Counted from the stretch's first letter, positions 1-35,325 are shown. The stretch is 64,000 nt of DNA from Antedon mediterranea (GCF_964355755.1 NC_092671.1:14858501-14922500); one strand, 5' to 3'. Notes: generated from the sequence alone by a model not told the origin. Translations and numbers: made by a program.

Positions 1-775
1 AAGGGGACACCTTCAGTATCCAATAAAAAGTGTTCGCTTATTGGGATGTCCTGAATAGGGGCTCAAAGGGAACACCTTCAGTATCCAATAAAAAGTGTTC
101 GCTTATTGGGATGTCCTGAATAGGGGCTCAAAGGGGACACCTTCAGTATCCAATAAAAGTGTTCGCTTATTGGGATGTCCTGAATAGGGGCTCAAAGGGG
201 ACACCTTCAGTATCCAATAAAAGTGTTCGCTTATTGGGATGTCCTGAATAGGGGCTCAAAGGGGACACCTTCACTATCCAATAAAAGTGTTCGCTTATTG
301 GGATGTCCTGAATAGGGGCTCAAAGGGGACACCTTCAGTATCCAATAAAAGTGTTCGCTTATTGGGATGTCCTGAATAGGGGCTCAAAGGGGACACCTTC
401 AGTATCCAATAAAAGTGTTCGCTTATTGGGATGTCCTGAATAGGGGCTCAAAGGGGACACCTTCAGTATCCAATAAAAGTGTTCGCTTATTGGGATGTCC
501 TGAATAGGGGCTCAAAGGGGACACCTTCAGTATCCAATAAAAGTGTTCGCTTATTGGGATGTCCTGAATAGGGGCTCAAAGGGGACACCTTCAGTATCCA
601 ATAAAAGTGTTCGCTTATTGGGATGTCCTGAATAGGGGCTCAAAGGGGACACCTTCAGTATCCAATAAAAGTGTTCGCTTTATTGGGATGTCCTGAATAG
701 GGGCTCAAAGGGGACACCTTCAGTATCCAATAAAAGTGTTCCCTTTATTGGGATGTCCTGAATAGGGGTTCTACT
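1..775. repeat. 64-bp tandem repeat array (minisatellite) at the window edge
   Basis: About twelve head-to-tail copies of a 64-bp unit. Each copy contains GGGGACACCTTCAGTATCC, then CAATAAAAGTGTTCGC, then GGGATGTCCTGAATAGG. Copies are almost identical: an extra A in the first two, an occasional G/A or C/G change, and an extra T in the last two. The array starts before the window, so its true length is unknown. No open frame runs through it. Confidence 0.95.
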
Positions 776-2443
776 TTAGAGTTAGAGAGCATGCATTTCC
801 CGTCATTTGTTTTATGGGAAAGTGTCCCCAAACATGTCCTGGGAGTTGTTATTGGGCTTGTTAAATACTGTAAATACTGGGATTCTGGAATAACACAAAA
901 TGAGACTTGTTTTAATCTATTGTATGATTTCTATTTTCAAGTACGTAGGCTGAAAAATTATATATTTTGTTATTTCTATATGAAAAAAATGTATAAAATT
1001 ATTTTATTATTACAAAATATACATAACATTATTTGCATAGATGTACAATTAATATAAATTAGTTTTAACATTAAGCTACAAAAAGCATAAGAACAAATTA
1101 ATACTAATACTAAAAAACAATAACAATACTTAATGTTAATAGAAAGATGCAGATAGAGGGGTGTTTTGGCCCATTTTTGTGTGTGAAATTACAATACATA
1201 CACAATATTATATCAGATTTACTCCCATTCCACCTGCTAATGTCCATGTCTCTATAGTCATAATACTGTACTAATTAATAACTACTATACATTACCATGC
1301 ATACAGCCAATTGGCCTTTTACATAACACAATTTTGTTAAAACCAATAATTAAAAAATAAATACGCTTAATATTAAGTTAAGTATAGAAACAATATAAAG
1401 TAGATTGATCTACAGAGTTAATATGTTGACACATATTATAACACTATATTTCAAGATAAATTTACTTGCACAATTACAATGATAGTGCACAGCACCATTT
1501 TGGAAATATAAGTATTTATATAAAAACAATTTTAAAATGTATAAAAATACAATCAAGTAAAAAATGTTATTGAAAAATGATTATTGAACAAAGGTGGGTT
1601 AAATTTGTCCTGATATTTAAAATGTACTCTTAAAATAATTGTTCACATCAGAGTTCAAGATTCTATTGAGAATCTGAAAGGCAAGCCTATCTGTTGCATT
1701 TCTTCATTTGTGTAGTCCAGAAAGAGAAAATGCCATCTTAAAAACCATATTTTGAACCATATTTTTAAAACAAAAATTATTCCTTTATAAATAGAAATGG
1801 GCCCAGAATTTTATCCTGGCTAATCAACTTAATCTAGTCCAGTCCACTAACTAATCAAAAAATAGATTTTAATCACATAATTATTACTACAGTATTATTC
1901 TAATAAAATAGAATATTACAAACCAGTTGTACCAAAATATATATTGCATATATAAATATGGATAGAAATATACAAATTTATTATAATACATTTTAAAATT
2001 ATTACAATTACGCTGAATGAAAGCCTCTATTGAAATGAAGTTTAAAAGTGTTTTGCCTAGTGGAAATCAGGCTTTGAGAGAGTCTTTGTTCTAAAATGCA
2101 TTGTGTTATACAGTACCATATCATAATAGTTCTGTAAATGCAACCACACTCATGTCCAAAATAAGATATCCTAACCTATTTTTAAATTATTTAATAAAGT
2201 TAATCTTACACTAATAAATGGAATAAAGGTATTTGTAAACTTGCATTTAAAATTGGTTTGTTTGTCGTTTAGTGTGCAAGCATTGTCACTGTCACAAAAT
2301 TCATTGTTACACTTGATTGTCCATTGAAACTTTAAGAGGTTTTATATTTATTGAATAAATTGGAAGACAAGACGGATTATTATAAAGTCGTTGGCCATTT
2401 CTTTTTACCCTTTTGAATGATAATGCAAAATGAAAATCTTTGT
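776..2443. other. Gene-free AT-rich stretch downstream of the phosphatase gene
   Basis: No frame here resembles a known protein and no structured RNA or clear transposon end was seen. Its right end is the likely 3' untranslated region of the phosphatase gene, which runs leftward from the stop codon at 2444. Confidence 0.5.
2347..2352 (-). promoter_or_regulatory. Candidate polyadenylation signal of the phosphatase gene
   Basis: AATAAA on the minus strand, about 92 nt after the stop codon of the receptor phosphatase. Spacing is reasonable for a short 3' UTR, but the sequence is AT-rich and this hexamer occurs by chance. Confidence 0.4.
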
Positions 2444-24912
<22,469 letters not shown>

Positions 24913-25762
24913 AATAATTTGAGTGTGATGATCAGTTAAATATATATATCTTGTTATAAACTAAACGCTATATTGCCGACGGAAGAACTAAATTAGTTTA
25001 TAACCACTCCATAAGTTCCAACAATGCTTCCAAACTTTATTTATATTTCGAAGAAGCGGATCGAATTGCCGGGTAAGTATACTACTATCCTTGTTTTTCC
25101 AGGATCGTTTTCCACAGTCTAATCCTTGTAAATCCTTAACTATCAGTCCGCTGACGATGGCTTCATGTCGTTGTCAATGTTGGCTTGGTAAATAAGGAAA
25201 TAGTTGGTTTTATTTATTGGTAGTATAAACTTCCTGCTGTAGGCAAACAGAGCCACAATATCTCGCTTCACTTATCAACAATGTCACCAATTGAATGACG
25301 ATCAATTGGTGACGTATGATGGCGGTGTAAGATCACAGAGATACGCTATCTAAAAATGTATTTGCTGTGACCAGAGTCTATAATGACCCACTCAGGCTAT
25401 GTTAGGTGGTCATTTATAGGCCTACTGGTCGAATATTTTAATTGATGATAAATAAATTCACTTAGATACATTTATTTCTCTCTTTTTACAATTTTTCCAA
25501 AATAACATTTGTTTGGAAAATGATAATTTCTAGTAGAATCTTTACTCGAATAATAGGAAATCACCTAATGTAACCTACTTAATGATAGTTAAATCAGTTT
25601 TTATTATTAATTTATTAAAACGAATGTAGTTTTAACTATTTCTCCCGAACTGTCTAATCATGGCATAATGGTTGTTAGAATTGTACAGATCGGGTACAAC
25701 AATCATGGACTTAATAAAACTTTGTGATCCAACAACAAAAGCTATAGTGTACCGCAAGTTTA

Positions 25763-25853
25763 ATTGACCAATCACGTCGCGATAGATCCTCCGAAGTCGC
25801 TTGTTGTTTGGTCATCTCGTAATAGTGCGTTGCGTCATGTAGAGTTTCAATTA
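25763..25853. mobile_element. Fragment of the TTGACCAATCAC inverted-repeat element family
   Basis: Contains TTGACCAATCACGTCGCGA, then TTGTTTGGTCATCTCG and GTGCGTTGCGTCATG. These segments recur in the same order in the element at 37628-37769. The outer end on the left is not recognisable. Confidence 0.5.
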
Positions 25854-26560
25854 TTTGGTACATGAGCAAAACAATTCTCAATTGAGTGGCAATGATATGA
25901 AACTAGAAGGAAGATAGAACTAATAATAATAATAATATCTTTGTATGTTTAGCAGGATGTGTTTTGTTAATATTAATCAATACATATAAACAAAATATGT
26001 TTTAACTTCCTTTACCACCATCGTAGGCCTACTTCATCAAAAAGGTACTTATGTATGTGAAACGACCAACAATTAAAACACTCGTTCAAAACTGTGCTAA
26101 ATATATGGTTTCGATTAGACAATAAGTTAAACAAGTTGGTTGATTACCGTCGGTACATATTATATTTATAAACATTTTGACAATATTAACATTACTTTTG
26201 GAATTGTGCGAGACTAATGTCTTTGATACAGTATTTATATAAAATATGGATAAACTTCCTCAATACACATTTACGGTATCATTGTGCGTATTATTATTAT
26301 TGATATTATCAATGATGATTAATACGTACGAGTTATTGCACTCTACCCTAATGTACAATTAATGGGACACAGACCTATAGGCCTATATACGTTGACCAAA
26401 AAGTGGATAAAAATATTTAGGCCCTAGCTGATAAAAAAAAAAGTAAACCGTCAATATACAATAATCATATCAGTCCCCTTTTTAAAGAAGGGAATAACTT
26501 TATCAAGGACTCGGTCTATAAGTTTGATTTTGTGATGAATACAGTACATCCTTTCTAAAG

Positions 26561-26693
26561 GACGTAGACGCAACATAAGTGAGTTGACCAATAGCACATG
26601 ACAGTTCGGATAATCCACCATCGCTTGTGATAGTCAAATCACTCACACTGTGCGCTTAATGTATCCTTTGTGTTGCGTCTAGTCTTTCTGTAT
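26561..26693. mobile_element. About 130-bp MITE of the TTGACCAAT family
   Basis: Left end GACGTAGACGCAACA is matched by TGTTGCGTCTAGTC at the right (about 26680-26693). The interior holds GTGAGTTGACCAATAGCAC and a mirrored TCAAATCACTCAC. Lies about 190 bp upstream of the first sulfotransferase start codon, so it may overlap that promoter. Confidence 0.6.
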
Positions 26694-26883
26694 ATTATTT
26701 CCAATATAAATATGAAATTTAGGCGGTTTTTAGTATACCGCCCTCTATCATTTTGACCCGCGTTTCTTATTTTGTTTCTTTCCTCCAAAGCCAGTTGACA
26801 TGAAATCGATATTTTTAACACAATAACAACGCTAAGCACCATACTTTGGGTACTTAAATTATGTATTGTAAGTTGAAAAGGCT

Positions 26884-28530
26884 ATGACCGGCATTAGAAG
26901 CAATATGCGGACTAAAATTAGGTATATACTAGCTTTTACACTGACTGTTCTTATATTGTTTGTGCTGTATTTGAAAGGCCCGAAGACACCGAAGCCTAGC
27001 TATAGTAAAATTTCCGAAGATACTGTTGTAGGCTACGCTTTCAACAACGGGGAAAAAAGATCCGGTGCAGCAGTAGCTCCAATTAACTGGAAGAGCCACG
27101 TCAGGTAACGTACAACAAATGTATAGTTTTACTCTTTATATTATATCTGACTAATGTAGCATATTATAGGCCATATGGTTGGGTTGGGTTGGGCTGTACG
27201 TAACCGGCATGGGATTTATCTAAATATAGGTTAGGCCATATAAATAGTAATACTCTCACAAGCCGCCGGAACTTCTGACTAATCCAACTTTTAATAATTT
27301 TATAGGGGCCTTGTGGTGACGATGTATAAATTAATTTCAATATGTGATTAGGTGCAAATGATACAGTAAATATAATTATTTGTTATGTCTATTTTCAACA
27401 GGAAATCTGAAAAGGACCGAGATAAAGAAGTAAAGGAAACAAGTAAAATATCAAGTAAACAAAATGAACAATATCACAGAGATTGCAAACCAAAAGTCAA
27501 CATTACACTTTTAAAAGTTCACAAAACTGGAAGTAGTACACTTCAAAATATATTTCTACGCTATGGCGATAAAAACAATCTTAATTTTGCAATTCCACCA
27601 ATTGGTCACCACCTGGGATACCCACAATATTTTGAGAAAAAACACATGATACCTGTGAATGGTGCATGTAATATTTATTGCCACCATTCACGATTTAGTT
27701 CTGAAGTACTAGATGTTATGCCACCAAACTCGGTTTACATCAGTATACTTCGAGATCCTGTGCCTGTTTTTGAAAGTGCATTTACATACTTTAAGATGGA
27801 TGGACGCGCGGGCATGCCAGGAGATCCAGACGCTATGACTAAGTTCTTACAGCGGCCCAAGCATTTTTACAACAAAATGCGGAGCAAAGTACACGCAAGA
27901 AATGTTATGCTTTTTGATTTTGGTTTTCCAGAAGAAGACTTTGATGATGACAGTCTTATTCAAAAAGCAATAAAAATGATTGAAAAGCAGTTTAATTTAA
28001 TCGTTATTGCCGAGTACTTTGATGAATCGCTTATACTTCTGAAAGAATTACTTTGTTTTTCTCTTGAAGACATTGCATTTTTTAAAATGAATTCGCGTAA
28101 AGAAAATTCAGTTCATCAGCTTTCAGATCAACTGAAAAAAAGTATAATTGATTGGAATAAAGGCGATGTTATGTTGTATGAACATTTTAACAGAACTTTA
28201 TGGCAACGCATTAAAGCGTTTGGTGTTGAAAAAATGGCTGCAGAGGTAGAACAACTTAGAGAGATAAACCAAAAGTTGTTTGATAAATGTATCGCTACGG
28301 ATACTGGTGGACAGGGTGACGGCAAATACAGGATATTTCAACCTCCAGGTGTTAAAATAAATACTTTTGTTTTAAAGGAATCTGCGAAAAAAGACCAATT
28401 ATGCGAACAAATGGTGAAACCTGAGATAAGCTACACACAAGATTTGCGTAGAAAGCAATTTCCAAACTTTAAAAGTCCTCAAGGGATGAGACATCGGCAA
28501 CGGCCACCAGTAAAAAGAAAGCCATTTTGA
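26884..28530 (+). CDS. Galactose-3-O-sulfotransferase family protein (two coding exons)
   Basis: Predicted Golgi type II membrane enzyme that transfers sulfate from PAPS to the 3-OH of galactose on glycolipids or glycans; substrate specificity is not readable here. Exon 1 is 26884-27104 and exon 2 is 27402-28530, joined in phase 2 (AG|G gives Arg74), total 449 residues. Exon 1 gives a short basic cytosolic tail, a signal anchor (about residues 13-30) and a stem. Exon 2 carries the whole catalytic domain. It includes the 5'-phosphosulfate-binding loop LLKVHKTGSSTLQNIF (about 110-125), the 3'-phosphate motif YISILRDPVPVFESAF (RDP at 191-193), and the conserved stretch RNVMLFDFGF. The C-terminus is basic. 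The length is close to vertebrate family members (about 420-480). The paralogue at 44266 has an extra intron inside the domain. Confidence 0.92.
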
Positions 28531-30498
28531 GTGACATGATTTTTCCTAAGCCTAGACAAATAGTTAAGTTATTTACAAGCACATATTTGGACTGATCACA
28601 ACATGTTATTCTGACCTGGTACATACTGTATCAGTTATGCCTATATACTGTAAGTGACAACAAGAGCAATTAAAAAAAAATGATGGAAAGTATATAATTC
28701 AATTTTATTCTACTTAGCCACAGTCAGCAAAAGCAAATTTAAACAAATATACTAGTCAGCTAATAAATTAAATTTAATACTGATCTTAGCTCACATTACT
28801 GTAAATTTGTAAGTGCAGTAATTGTAAATGAAAATTTAATGGATATTGGCACTGAATTTCCTTTCTCAGGTATAATATGCTCATCTATCTTCCAAAATGC
28901 TACACACTCCAATGCCAACGTTTTTAGTACAAGAGGTCATATTTAGCATCACTGTTTTTATTCTATGATTATTTGATTATTATTTGAAGTAATGTGCCCA
29001 TTATGGGACTCGTCAAAAACAATTTAAACATAATTTATTGTTTTTAAAAAAAATGTATTGGATTGTATATAAAAACACTTAAAAACTATAAATTATATTG
29101 CAACAACCAAATACCACTGCTGAACATTTATGTTTATATTGCAACATGACAGACAGTAATGGAGTAAACTCCATGTACAATCTACTTATTTAAAGATTAT
29201 ATATTTGTATTGTATATTAGTTATATTTATTTTTGTATATATTTAATAGTTTTACATTCATATCCTATTTTTGAGTATATTTTTATTTATGTACGTTTAA
29301 GGACAGTTTATGTTAAAACAATATTTGTTGTGTTATATCGTTGTAGGCCTGTCTAGGCAATTTTCATTATTACTTGTAATGTGTGCACATAGGTTAGAGA
29401 TATTTCTCTGTGCTGATTATTTTAAAGTTAGGTTTTAACATTTTTACATTAAGAATTTTAATTAAAACAATTTATTAGAAGAATGTGTGTTTAATGGGTG
29501 AGTTTTTGGGGATGAGGAAGTCTATTGGGGTTGTGAAGGTATTTGTCAAACGTTTCAAAAGAGGGTACAGTATTCATGAGTATGAAACCAATATCCTGAA
29601 ATAAACATGGCTTTAAATAAGAAAAAAATAGTTGTTTTTGCAAACATATAGCATTCATGTGTATCAATTTACACCATTTCAGGCCAATATTTGGAACGTT
29701 TTTGGCTTGTTTTAAATATACTTTTAAAATGCGCATTTAGTTTAAGGATGGAATTTATCACAGGGTTAATGTGTAAAAAGTTTTTTTATTATACATTTTA
29801 TTTATATTATTAATAGCTTAGTTTGAGTTAATTCCTTTAATATATATCATTAATATTGTCGGTTACATTAATGTATTGTATGTCAATTGCAAAATATATA
29901 TGCAGATATATAATAGCACATATACTTGTTTATTGTATTATTACTCGTTCCGTTTCAGTATCATTGGCATTCAAGACTAACTAAAGTTCTAACTCTGACC
30001 ATGGAGGTAAACCTCAATGCTCTCACTGACTTTTCATACGGCCAGAAAGGATGTACATTACGATATAATACATTAGGCTAAAATGGTTTAAATACAGTTG
30101 TTCTTCTTGGGCAGTTGTCATCATAATCATATAAGCTACTTTTCCATCGATCAAATTACTTTAAACCCCAACCAAATTACGTCTACGTACACTCCCTACT
30201 AATACAAAATTTAATTGATAGCACTAGATGTATTACGAGTTACACATTTTTTTCTACTTAACTTCTGCATAGCTAATTAGGTATATAAACTGATTTACGA
30301 TTTACAAGCACAGTAAATTAATGTTTCATCACAAATTTATTAGCCGTAAAGCCTTTTGAATATTTAATATTTTTTTCCGAGGGATGTAAATATTAATTCA
30401 TAATCGGAGAGGCCTCTTACTTTACATAGGTTGCATATAAAATATACGGTGTTCGATGGAATATGGTGTTGTTTTCAATGTGTGTGAGACCCTGATCG
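28531..30498. other. 3' untranslated region and gene-free sequence
   Basis: The first part is the likely 3' UTR of the sulfotransferase; an AATAAA lies at 28762-28767, about 235 nt after the stop. Beyond it the sequence is AT-rich, with no protein-like frame or clear repeat that I can support. Confidence 0.5.
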
Positions 30499-30822
30499 GG
30501 TATCACCACCCGAAAGGGGACAAGTTGCGATCTATGTCTATGATATTGACATTTGACCCTTAATCACAAAGGATTTTTTTCATAAGGTGGTTGAATAGAC
30601 ACATATAATCATAACAATGTCATAAAAGACCAAATTGTTCTTCAATAAATTTGTTATAATACATTATACATAATACTGTTGTAATTGGTAAATTTTGAAC
30701 CTTAACCCCTTATATCTCGAAAACGCTTCCTATCCTGATCGATTACCTTCCATATTCGTAATCTACGGAAAATTCTTGTCTAGAAAAGTTGGATGGCAAT
30801 GTCCACCTTTGGGTGGTGATTT
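30499..30822. mobile_element. DNA element with ATCACCACCC inverted ends
   Basis: Left end TATCACCACCCGAAAGG (from about 30499) is mirrored by CCACCTTTGGGTGGTGAT (about 30803-30820). The interior of about 300 bp has no transposase. The right end touches the tail of a minus-strand SINE, so one inserted next to or into the other. Confidence 0.6.
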
Positions 30823-31187
30823 ATTTATTTATTTATTTATTTTATTTTATTTTATTTTATGTCTTTAGGCAATGTGGCCAAGGATTACCAATAGTGAATT
30901 AATCACTGTCCTATCAGATAGGTGGTAATCCCCCTGATACAGGGGGCTATTGTGTGAACCAGTTCACCAGGGTAACCCCCTACTCTTTTTCGAATAATGA
31001 ACTGGGTTCTTTAGTGCACACAGGTTATAACTGTGTACACTGGACCTACGGTTTATAGTCCTTATCCGAGAAGACTTGTTCCACCACCAGAACTAGGAGC
31101 GAGTTCGGCCTCGAACCCTTGCCAATGTTGGCTCTTTAGGTACGGTAAACGGCGCCCCTGCCTTAACCGCTCGGCCATATGATTTCA
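30820..31187 (-). mobile_element. tRNA-derived SINE with (ATAAA)n tail
   Basis: Read on the minus strand, it begins near 31185 with TGGCCGAGCGGTTAAGGC, a Ser/Leu-type A box. GGGTTCGAGGCC, a good B box, follows near 31110-31120. A body of about 240 bp ends in ATAAA and AATA repeats at 30820-30860. This head-body-tail plan is that of a tRNA-derived SINE transcribed by pol III. A C-run (31187-31204) flanks the 5' end. No clean target duplication was found. Confidence 0.75.
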
Positions 31188-31204
31188 CCCCCCCCCCCCC
31201 CCTC

Positions 31205-33135
31205 CTGCCACCGGACTATGAGTAATTACTCCATGCACTTATTTAAATGTTAAAAGCGGAGACAGCCCTTTGAAAAATCTGCATAATAAAAGTAAAGCAT
31301 ACTCAAGTGCTATGAGAATGTAAAACAACACTACTTAAACAACACAGCATTAATTTACGATGTTGAGGCATGTTACAGCCACACGTATAGTAAAATTGTA
31401 TACGGTGAAATATTTAATGGGCACTGTTGTAGCCTATTGTTTATTTTATTATATTAATTACATCCGATCATGGAGGAATTATTTCGATCTCTTGATTCGA
31501 TATATTATTGATACACCATACATACATCGAATTATAAAGTCTTATTATAAAACTAAAAAAAAGCCTAACCATAATTTTTTAAATCGGTATATTTGTTGGT
31601 TTGTTATTGAGAGAGATAGGCCTACACGTCGTGCCAAATTATATTATCTGAAATTATATCTACAGCCGCGGTTTGCATCCTGGTTGTAGACTTCCCCTTT
31701 GTTCCCTTTGTAGGAGTGGTAACTATGAGATTAATATTTCCGTCTTGATAAATATTGACCCTGGAAGGGGTCTGGAATTAGTAGGCCTATAGCACATTTA
31801 AAACAAACTGAAATCGTCAACAATAATAATAATAATGTAAATAAAATCAAAGAAACACCAAGCAGCAATAAGAGAGGGGGGTGGGGGACTTGCCGAGTCT
31901 CTTGTACAGTTTAGTCAGGGAAGAGTAAAATTACATTTAATTACACTCTTCACTGGTATAGTGAGGCTTCTGTTAATGACTTTAACATAAATAAACCTCC
32001 CTTTTTCATGTTCTCTTTTCAGATGGTGTAATTCCAGTCTCATAATAGTGTGAACATTTACTCATGGGCCCATTTCACACGTTCCCTTGCTGGTACTGTT
32101 CCGGGAAATATGGATACCTTATTCAATTATTTAGGACTCTTATTCGTGACATCATAAACAGCGAATAATTGTTTGATACTGTCAAAAATTAAAGACATCG
32201 TGAGTAAACAGTAATGTATTGGCATGTAATTGGTATGAAAACAACAATAAAAATTGGGTTATGTAATTTAACCATGGAGCCCGGATACACTTAACGTCAT
32301 TGGTTTAAAGTTTGTGCACTCATTGTGCTATCGTTAGGGTCATCGTGCCCGACCGGGTCAATATTTTAAATTGCTCGAAAACGAAATTCCGTTGAATATA
32401 GCCTACTATAGGTGCAATATAGCACACAGAATCACATAGAAACCGAATTCCTTGAAAATACAGTAGCCTGGCTGCGGCATGTCATTTTATCCATGTCTTT
32501 ATGATTGGTTTGATCTAAAAAGAAATGACAAGGATTATAATGCAGGCCCTAGTCGATCGAGTTAGATCGATTGTTTCGGTTTTTTTGAAACAACAAGCTA
32601 TTTATAATCAATTGTTTCATTTTTCTGATGTCTTTTCTTATTTACAGATATAAATAGTTAGACATTTTTCATTTTTATTAGTTAATCATTTCTCATAGAA
32701 ACAAGTGTATAGAAAACACCAGATAGATTAATACCTACATATTGTGTTGCTGATCTTGACTGAATATAACCATTTATTGGATTTTATTACATTTTTCATG
32801 TTAATGCATAATTTAACTCTGATTACTTTTTACAAGCAATGCTTTAGGGAAATTAAAAGAACTGTCAGTTTAATTGAAGGCTACTAAAACTAAATACAAA
32901 AAAAGTGATAAATGTAAATGATGTCAACTTGATGTTCTATTTGTAATTAGGGATCTTTCAGACAGAGAACCTACGACCTACGAATAGTGTGTTGTTGGCC
33001 GTTCCCTGCATAGACCTTAGGAACAGTGTACATTTTAAAAATATTTGTAAAAGCGCACCTGACAATATAGTGGCAGATAATCTGTTTAAATAGACCATAT
33101 GCATACAGTATGCAGTGAAATTGTTTCACCCATGT
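31205..33135. other. Gene-free stretch
   Basis: No supportable coding exon. A 109-codon plus-strand frame at 31360-31689 has no recognisable domain and is probably chance. AGGCCTA motifs recur. No RNA gene seen. Confidence 0.4.
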
Positions 33136-33287
33136 TAGACTCCGTCTACACTATCAAACTAGTTTGACAACAACAAGGGCAATGTGCTCAAACATGGTAG
33201 GTAGTGATATGGCATCATTATGTCCATATATATGGGCACCTCACATTTTGTTGACACACAAAGTTTGATAGTGTAGACAGAGATTTA
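33136..33287. mobile_element. About 150-bp palindromic MITE (CTACACTATCAAACT family), copy 2
   Basis: GTCTACACTATCAAACTAG (from 33144) is mirrored by AAAGTTTGATAGTGTAGAC (to 33278). The interior shares TGCTCAAACATGG and CATATATATGGGCACCTCACA with copy 1 at 21344-21487, including the order and spacing. Confidence 0.85.
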
Positions 33288-34021
33288 GGAAATGACATTT
33301 CAGATTAATTGTAATAATTATAAGCGCTTACGGTATGATGCGCCGGATTTCGATGATAAACATGTGCAACCGATAAAATAATTTGTAATAATTATAGGCC
33401 TAATTATTGCAAATTCCATATCAACTCTCAATTTAGGATTTGTAAATAAATAGAATATATAAAATAGATAACATTCATTTCCAGTAGGCCTAGTTTTCAG
33501 CGCTAATCACAAAGGAAACTTATATAGATATTTTTCTTTGTAATAACCTGTAGCCTATAGGCCTACTGATCAACGAGAACGGAATATAATAAGTTTTAGA
33601 ACCGTTGCTCGAAGTTTTTGCAAATGAGGGCGGTAGATATGTTTTGTATAATAATTGTAATTGTATAATGCATTATAAAAAGATTTAAAAAAAAAAAACA
33701 GTTTTAATAAGTGTTTTAATATCATAGCATATTTACATAATGTTATGGTAGTAGTCGCTGTGGTTTTAAAAGAAAATACATTATGAAAATCATGGATTGC
33801 CCCATGTCTTGAATAATCAGAAACTGTACTAAGGTAATTAAAAGAAATATAAATGAGAATTGATGTTGTCGTTGAAATGGTTCATTTACTACACATTACA
33901 TGTGCGTACGCATAATAAAAATTACAAGAATATAATTGAAAGAAAAAATATTGTTTTATGCTTTTGCATGCATTTTGCATCTTGAAAACTGAGGAAGATT
34001 GGCTGGGTTTGTATTAACAAC
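33288..34021. other. Gene-free stretch before the 60-bp repeat
   Basis: AT-rich, with several AGGCCTA motifs and poly-A runs. Nothing coding or structured can be supported. Confidence 0.4.
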
Positions 34022-35325
34022 CCGAAACCTTGAACTTATACCGGAATGGTGTCCGGTGGGGTTTCATTTTTTACCAACCCCGAAACCTTGAAATACCGGA
34101 AAGGTGTCCGGTGGGGTTTCATTTTTTACCAACCCCGAAACCAGTTCTAGAAATACCGGGATGGTGTCCGGCGGTGTTTATTTTTTTTGCCAATCCCGAA
34201 ACCATTTCTAGAAATACCGGGATGTTTTCCGGTGGTGTTTAGTTTTTTACCAACCCCGAAACCAGTTCTAGAAATACCGGGATGGTGTCCGGTGGTGTTT
34301 AGTTTTTTACCAATCCCGAAACCATTTCTAGAAATACCGGGATGTTTTCCGGTGGTGTTTAGTTTTTTACCAACCCCGAAACCAGTTCTAGAAATACCGG
34401 GATGGTGTCCGGTGTGGTTTCATTTTTTACCAACCCCGAAACCAGTTCTAGAAATACCGGGATGGTGTCCGGCGGTGTTTATTTTTTTGCCAATCCCGAA
34501 TCCAGTTCTAGAAATACCGGGATGTTTTCCGGCGGTGTTTAGTTTTTTACCAACCCTGAAACCAGTTCTAGAAATACCGGAATGTTTTCCGGTGGTGTTT
34601 AGTTTTTTACCAACCCCGAAACCAGTTCTAGAAATACCGGGATGGTGTCCGGTGTGGTTTCATTTTTTACCAACCCCGAAACCAGTTCTAGAAATACCGG
34701 GATGGTGTCCGGCGGTGTTTATTTTTTTGCCAATCCCGAATCCAGTTCTAGAAATACCGGGATGTTTTCCGGCGGTGTTTAGTTTTTTACCAACCCCGAA
34801 ACCAGTTCTAGAAATACCGGGATGGTGTCCGGCGGTGTTTATGTTTTTGCCAATCCCGAAACCATTTCTAGAAATACCGGGATGTTTTCCGGTGGTGTTT
34901 AGTTTTTTACCAACCCTGAAACCAGTTCTAGAAATACCGGGATGGTGTCCGGCGGTGTTTATTTTTTTGCCAATCCCGAAACCAGTTCTAAAAATACCGG
35001 GATGGTGTCCGGTGGTGTTTATTTTTTTACCAACCCCGAAACCAGTTCTAGAAATACCGGGATGGTGTCCGGCGGTGTTTAATTTTTTACCAACCCCGAA
35101 ACCAGTTCTAGAAATACCGGGATGTTTTCCGGTGGTGTTTAGTTTTTTACCAACCCTGAAACCAGTTCTAGAAATACCGGGATGGTGTCCGGCGGTGTTT
35201 ATTTTCTTGCCAATCCCGAAACCAGTTCTGAAAATACCGGGATGGTGTCCGGTGGTGTTTATTTTTTTACCAACCCCGAAACCAGTTCTAGAAATACCGG
35301 GATGTATGTAATGGTTTCCGGCGGG
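34022..35325. repeat. 60-bp tandem repeat array (about 21 copies), open in both strands
   Basis: A unit of exactly 60 bp built from CCCGAAACCAGTTCTAGAAA, TACCGGGATGGTGTCCGG and a GTGTTTAGTTTTTTACCAAC tail. Variants GATGGTGTCC and GATGTTTTCC, and GTTCTAG versus TTTCTAG, alternate in patterns that suggest higher-order duplication of two or more units. Because 60 is divisible by three and the unit lacks stops, a 374-codon frame (plus, PKPVLEIPGW-type 20-residue repeats) and a 226-codon frame (minus) arise. No splice context or signal supports translation, so I annotate a minisatellite. Confidence 0.95.

Larger units (their letters stand above)
24913..26883. other. Divergent intergenic region between phosphatase and sulfotransferase genes
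   Basis: Start codons point away from each other across about 2 kb. It must hold both promoters unless untranslated first exons lie elsewhere. No TATA box can be placed with confidence in this AT-rich sequence. Two fragments of an inverted-repeat element (near 25763 and 26561) lie inside. Confidence 0.6.

Noticed and set aside
791-1057. 88-codon plus-strand frame beside the 64-bp repeat
   Set aside because: AT-rich composition, no known domain, no exon context.
31360-31689. 109-codon plus-strand frame rich in Tyr and Ile
   Set aside because: No recognisable domain, AT-driven composition and no convincing splice sites. It was considered as another signal-anchor exon but does not fit.
34187-35311. 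374-codon plus-strand and 226-codon minus-strand repeat ORFs
   Set aside because: Both follow from a 60-bp stop-free repeat unit. No signal peptide, splice context or neighbouring exon supports a gene.
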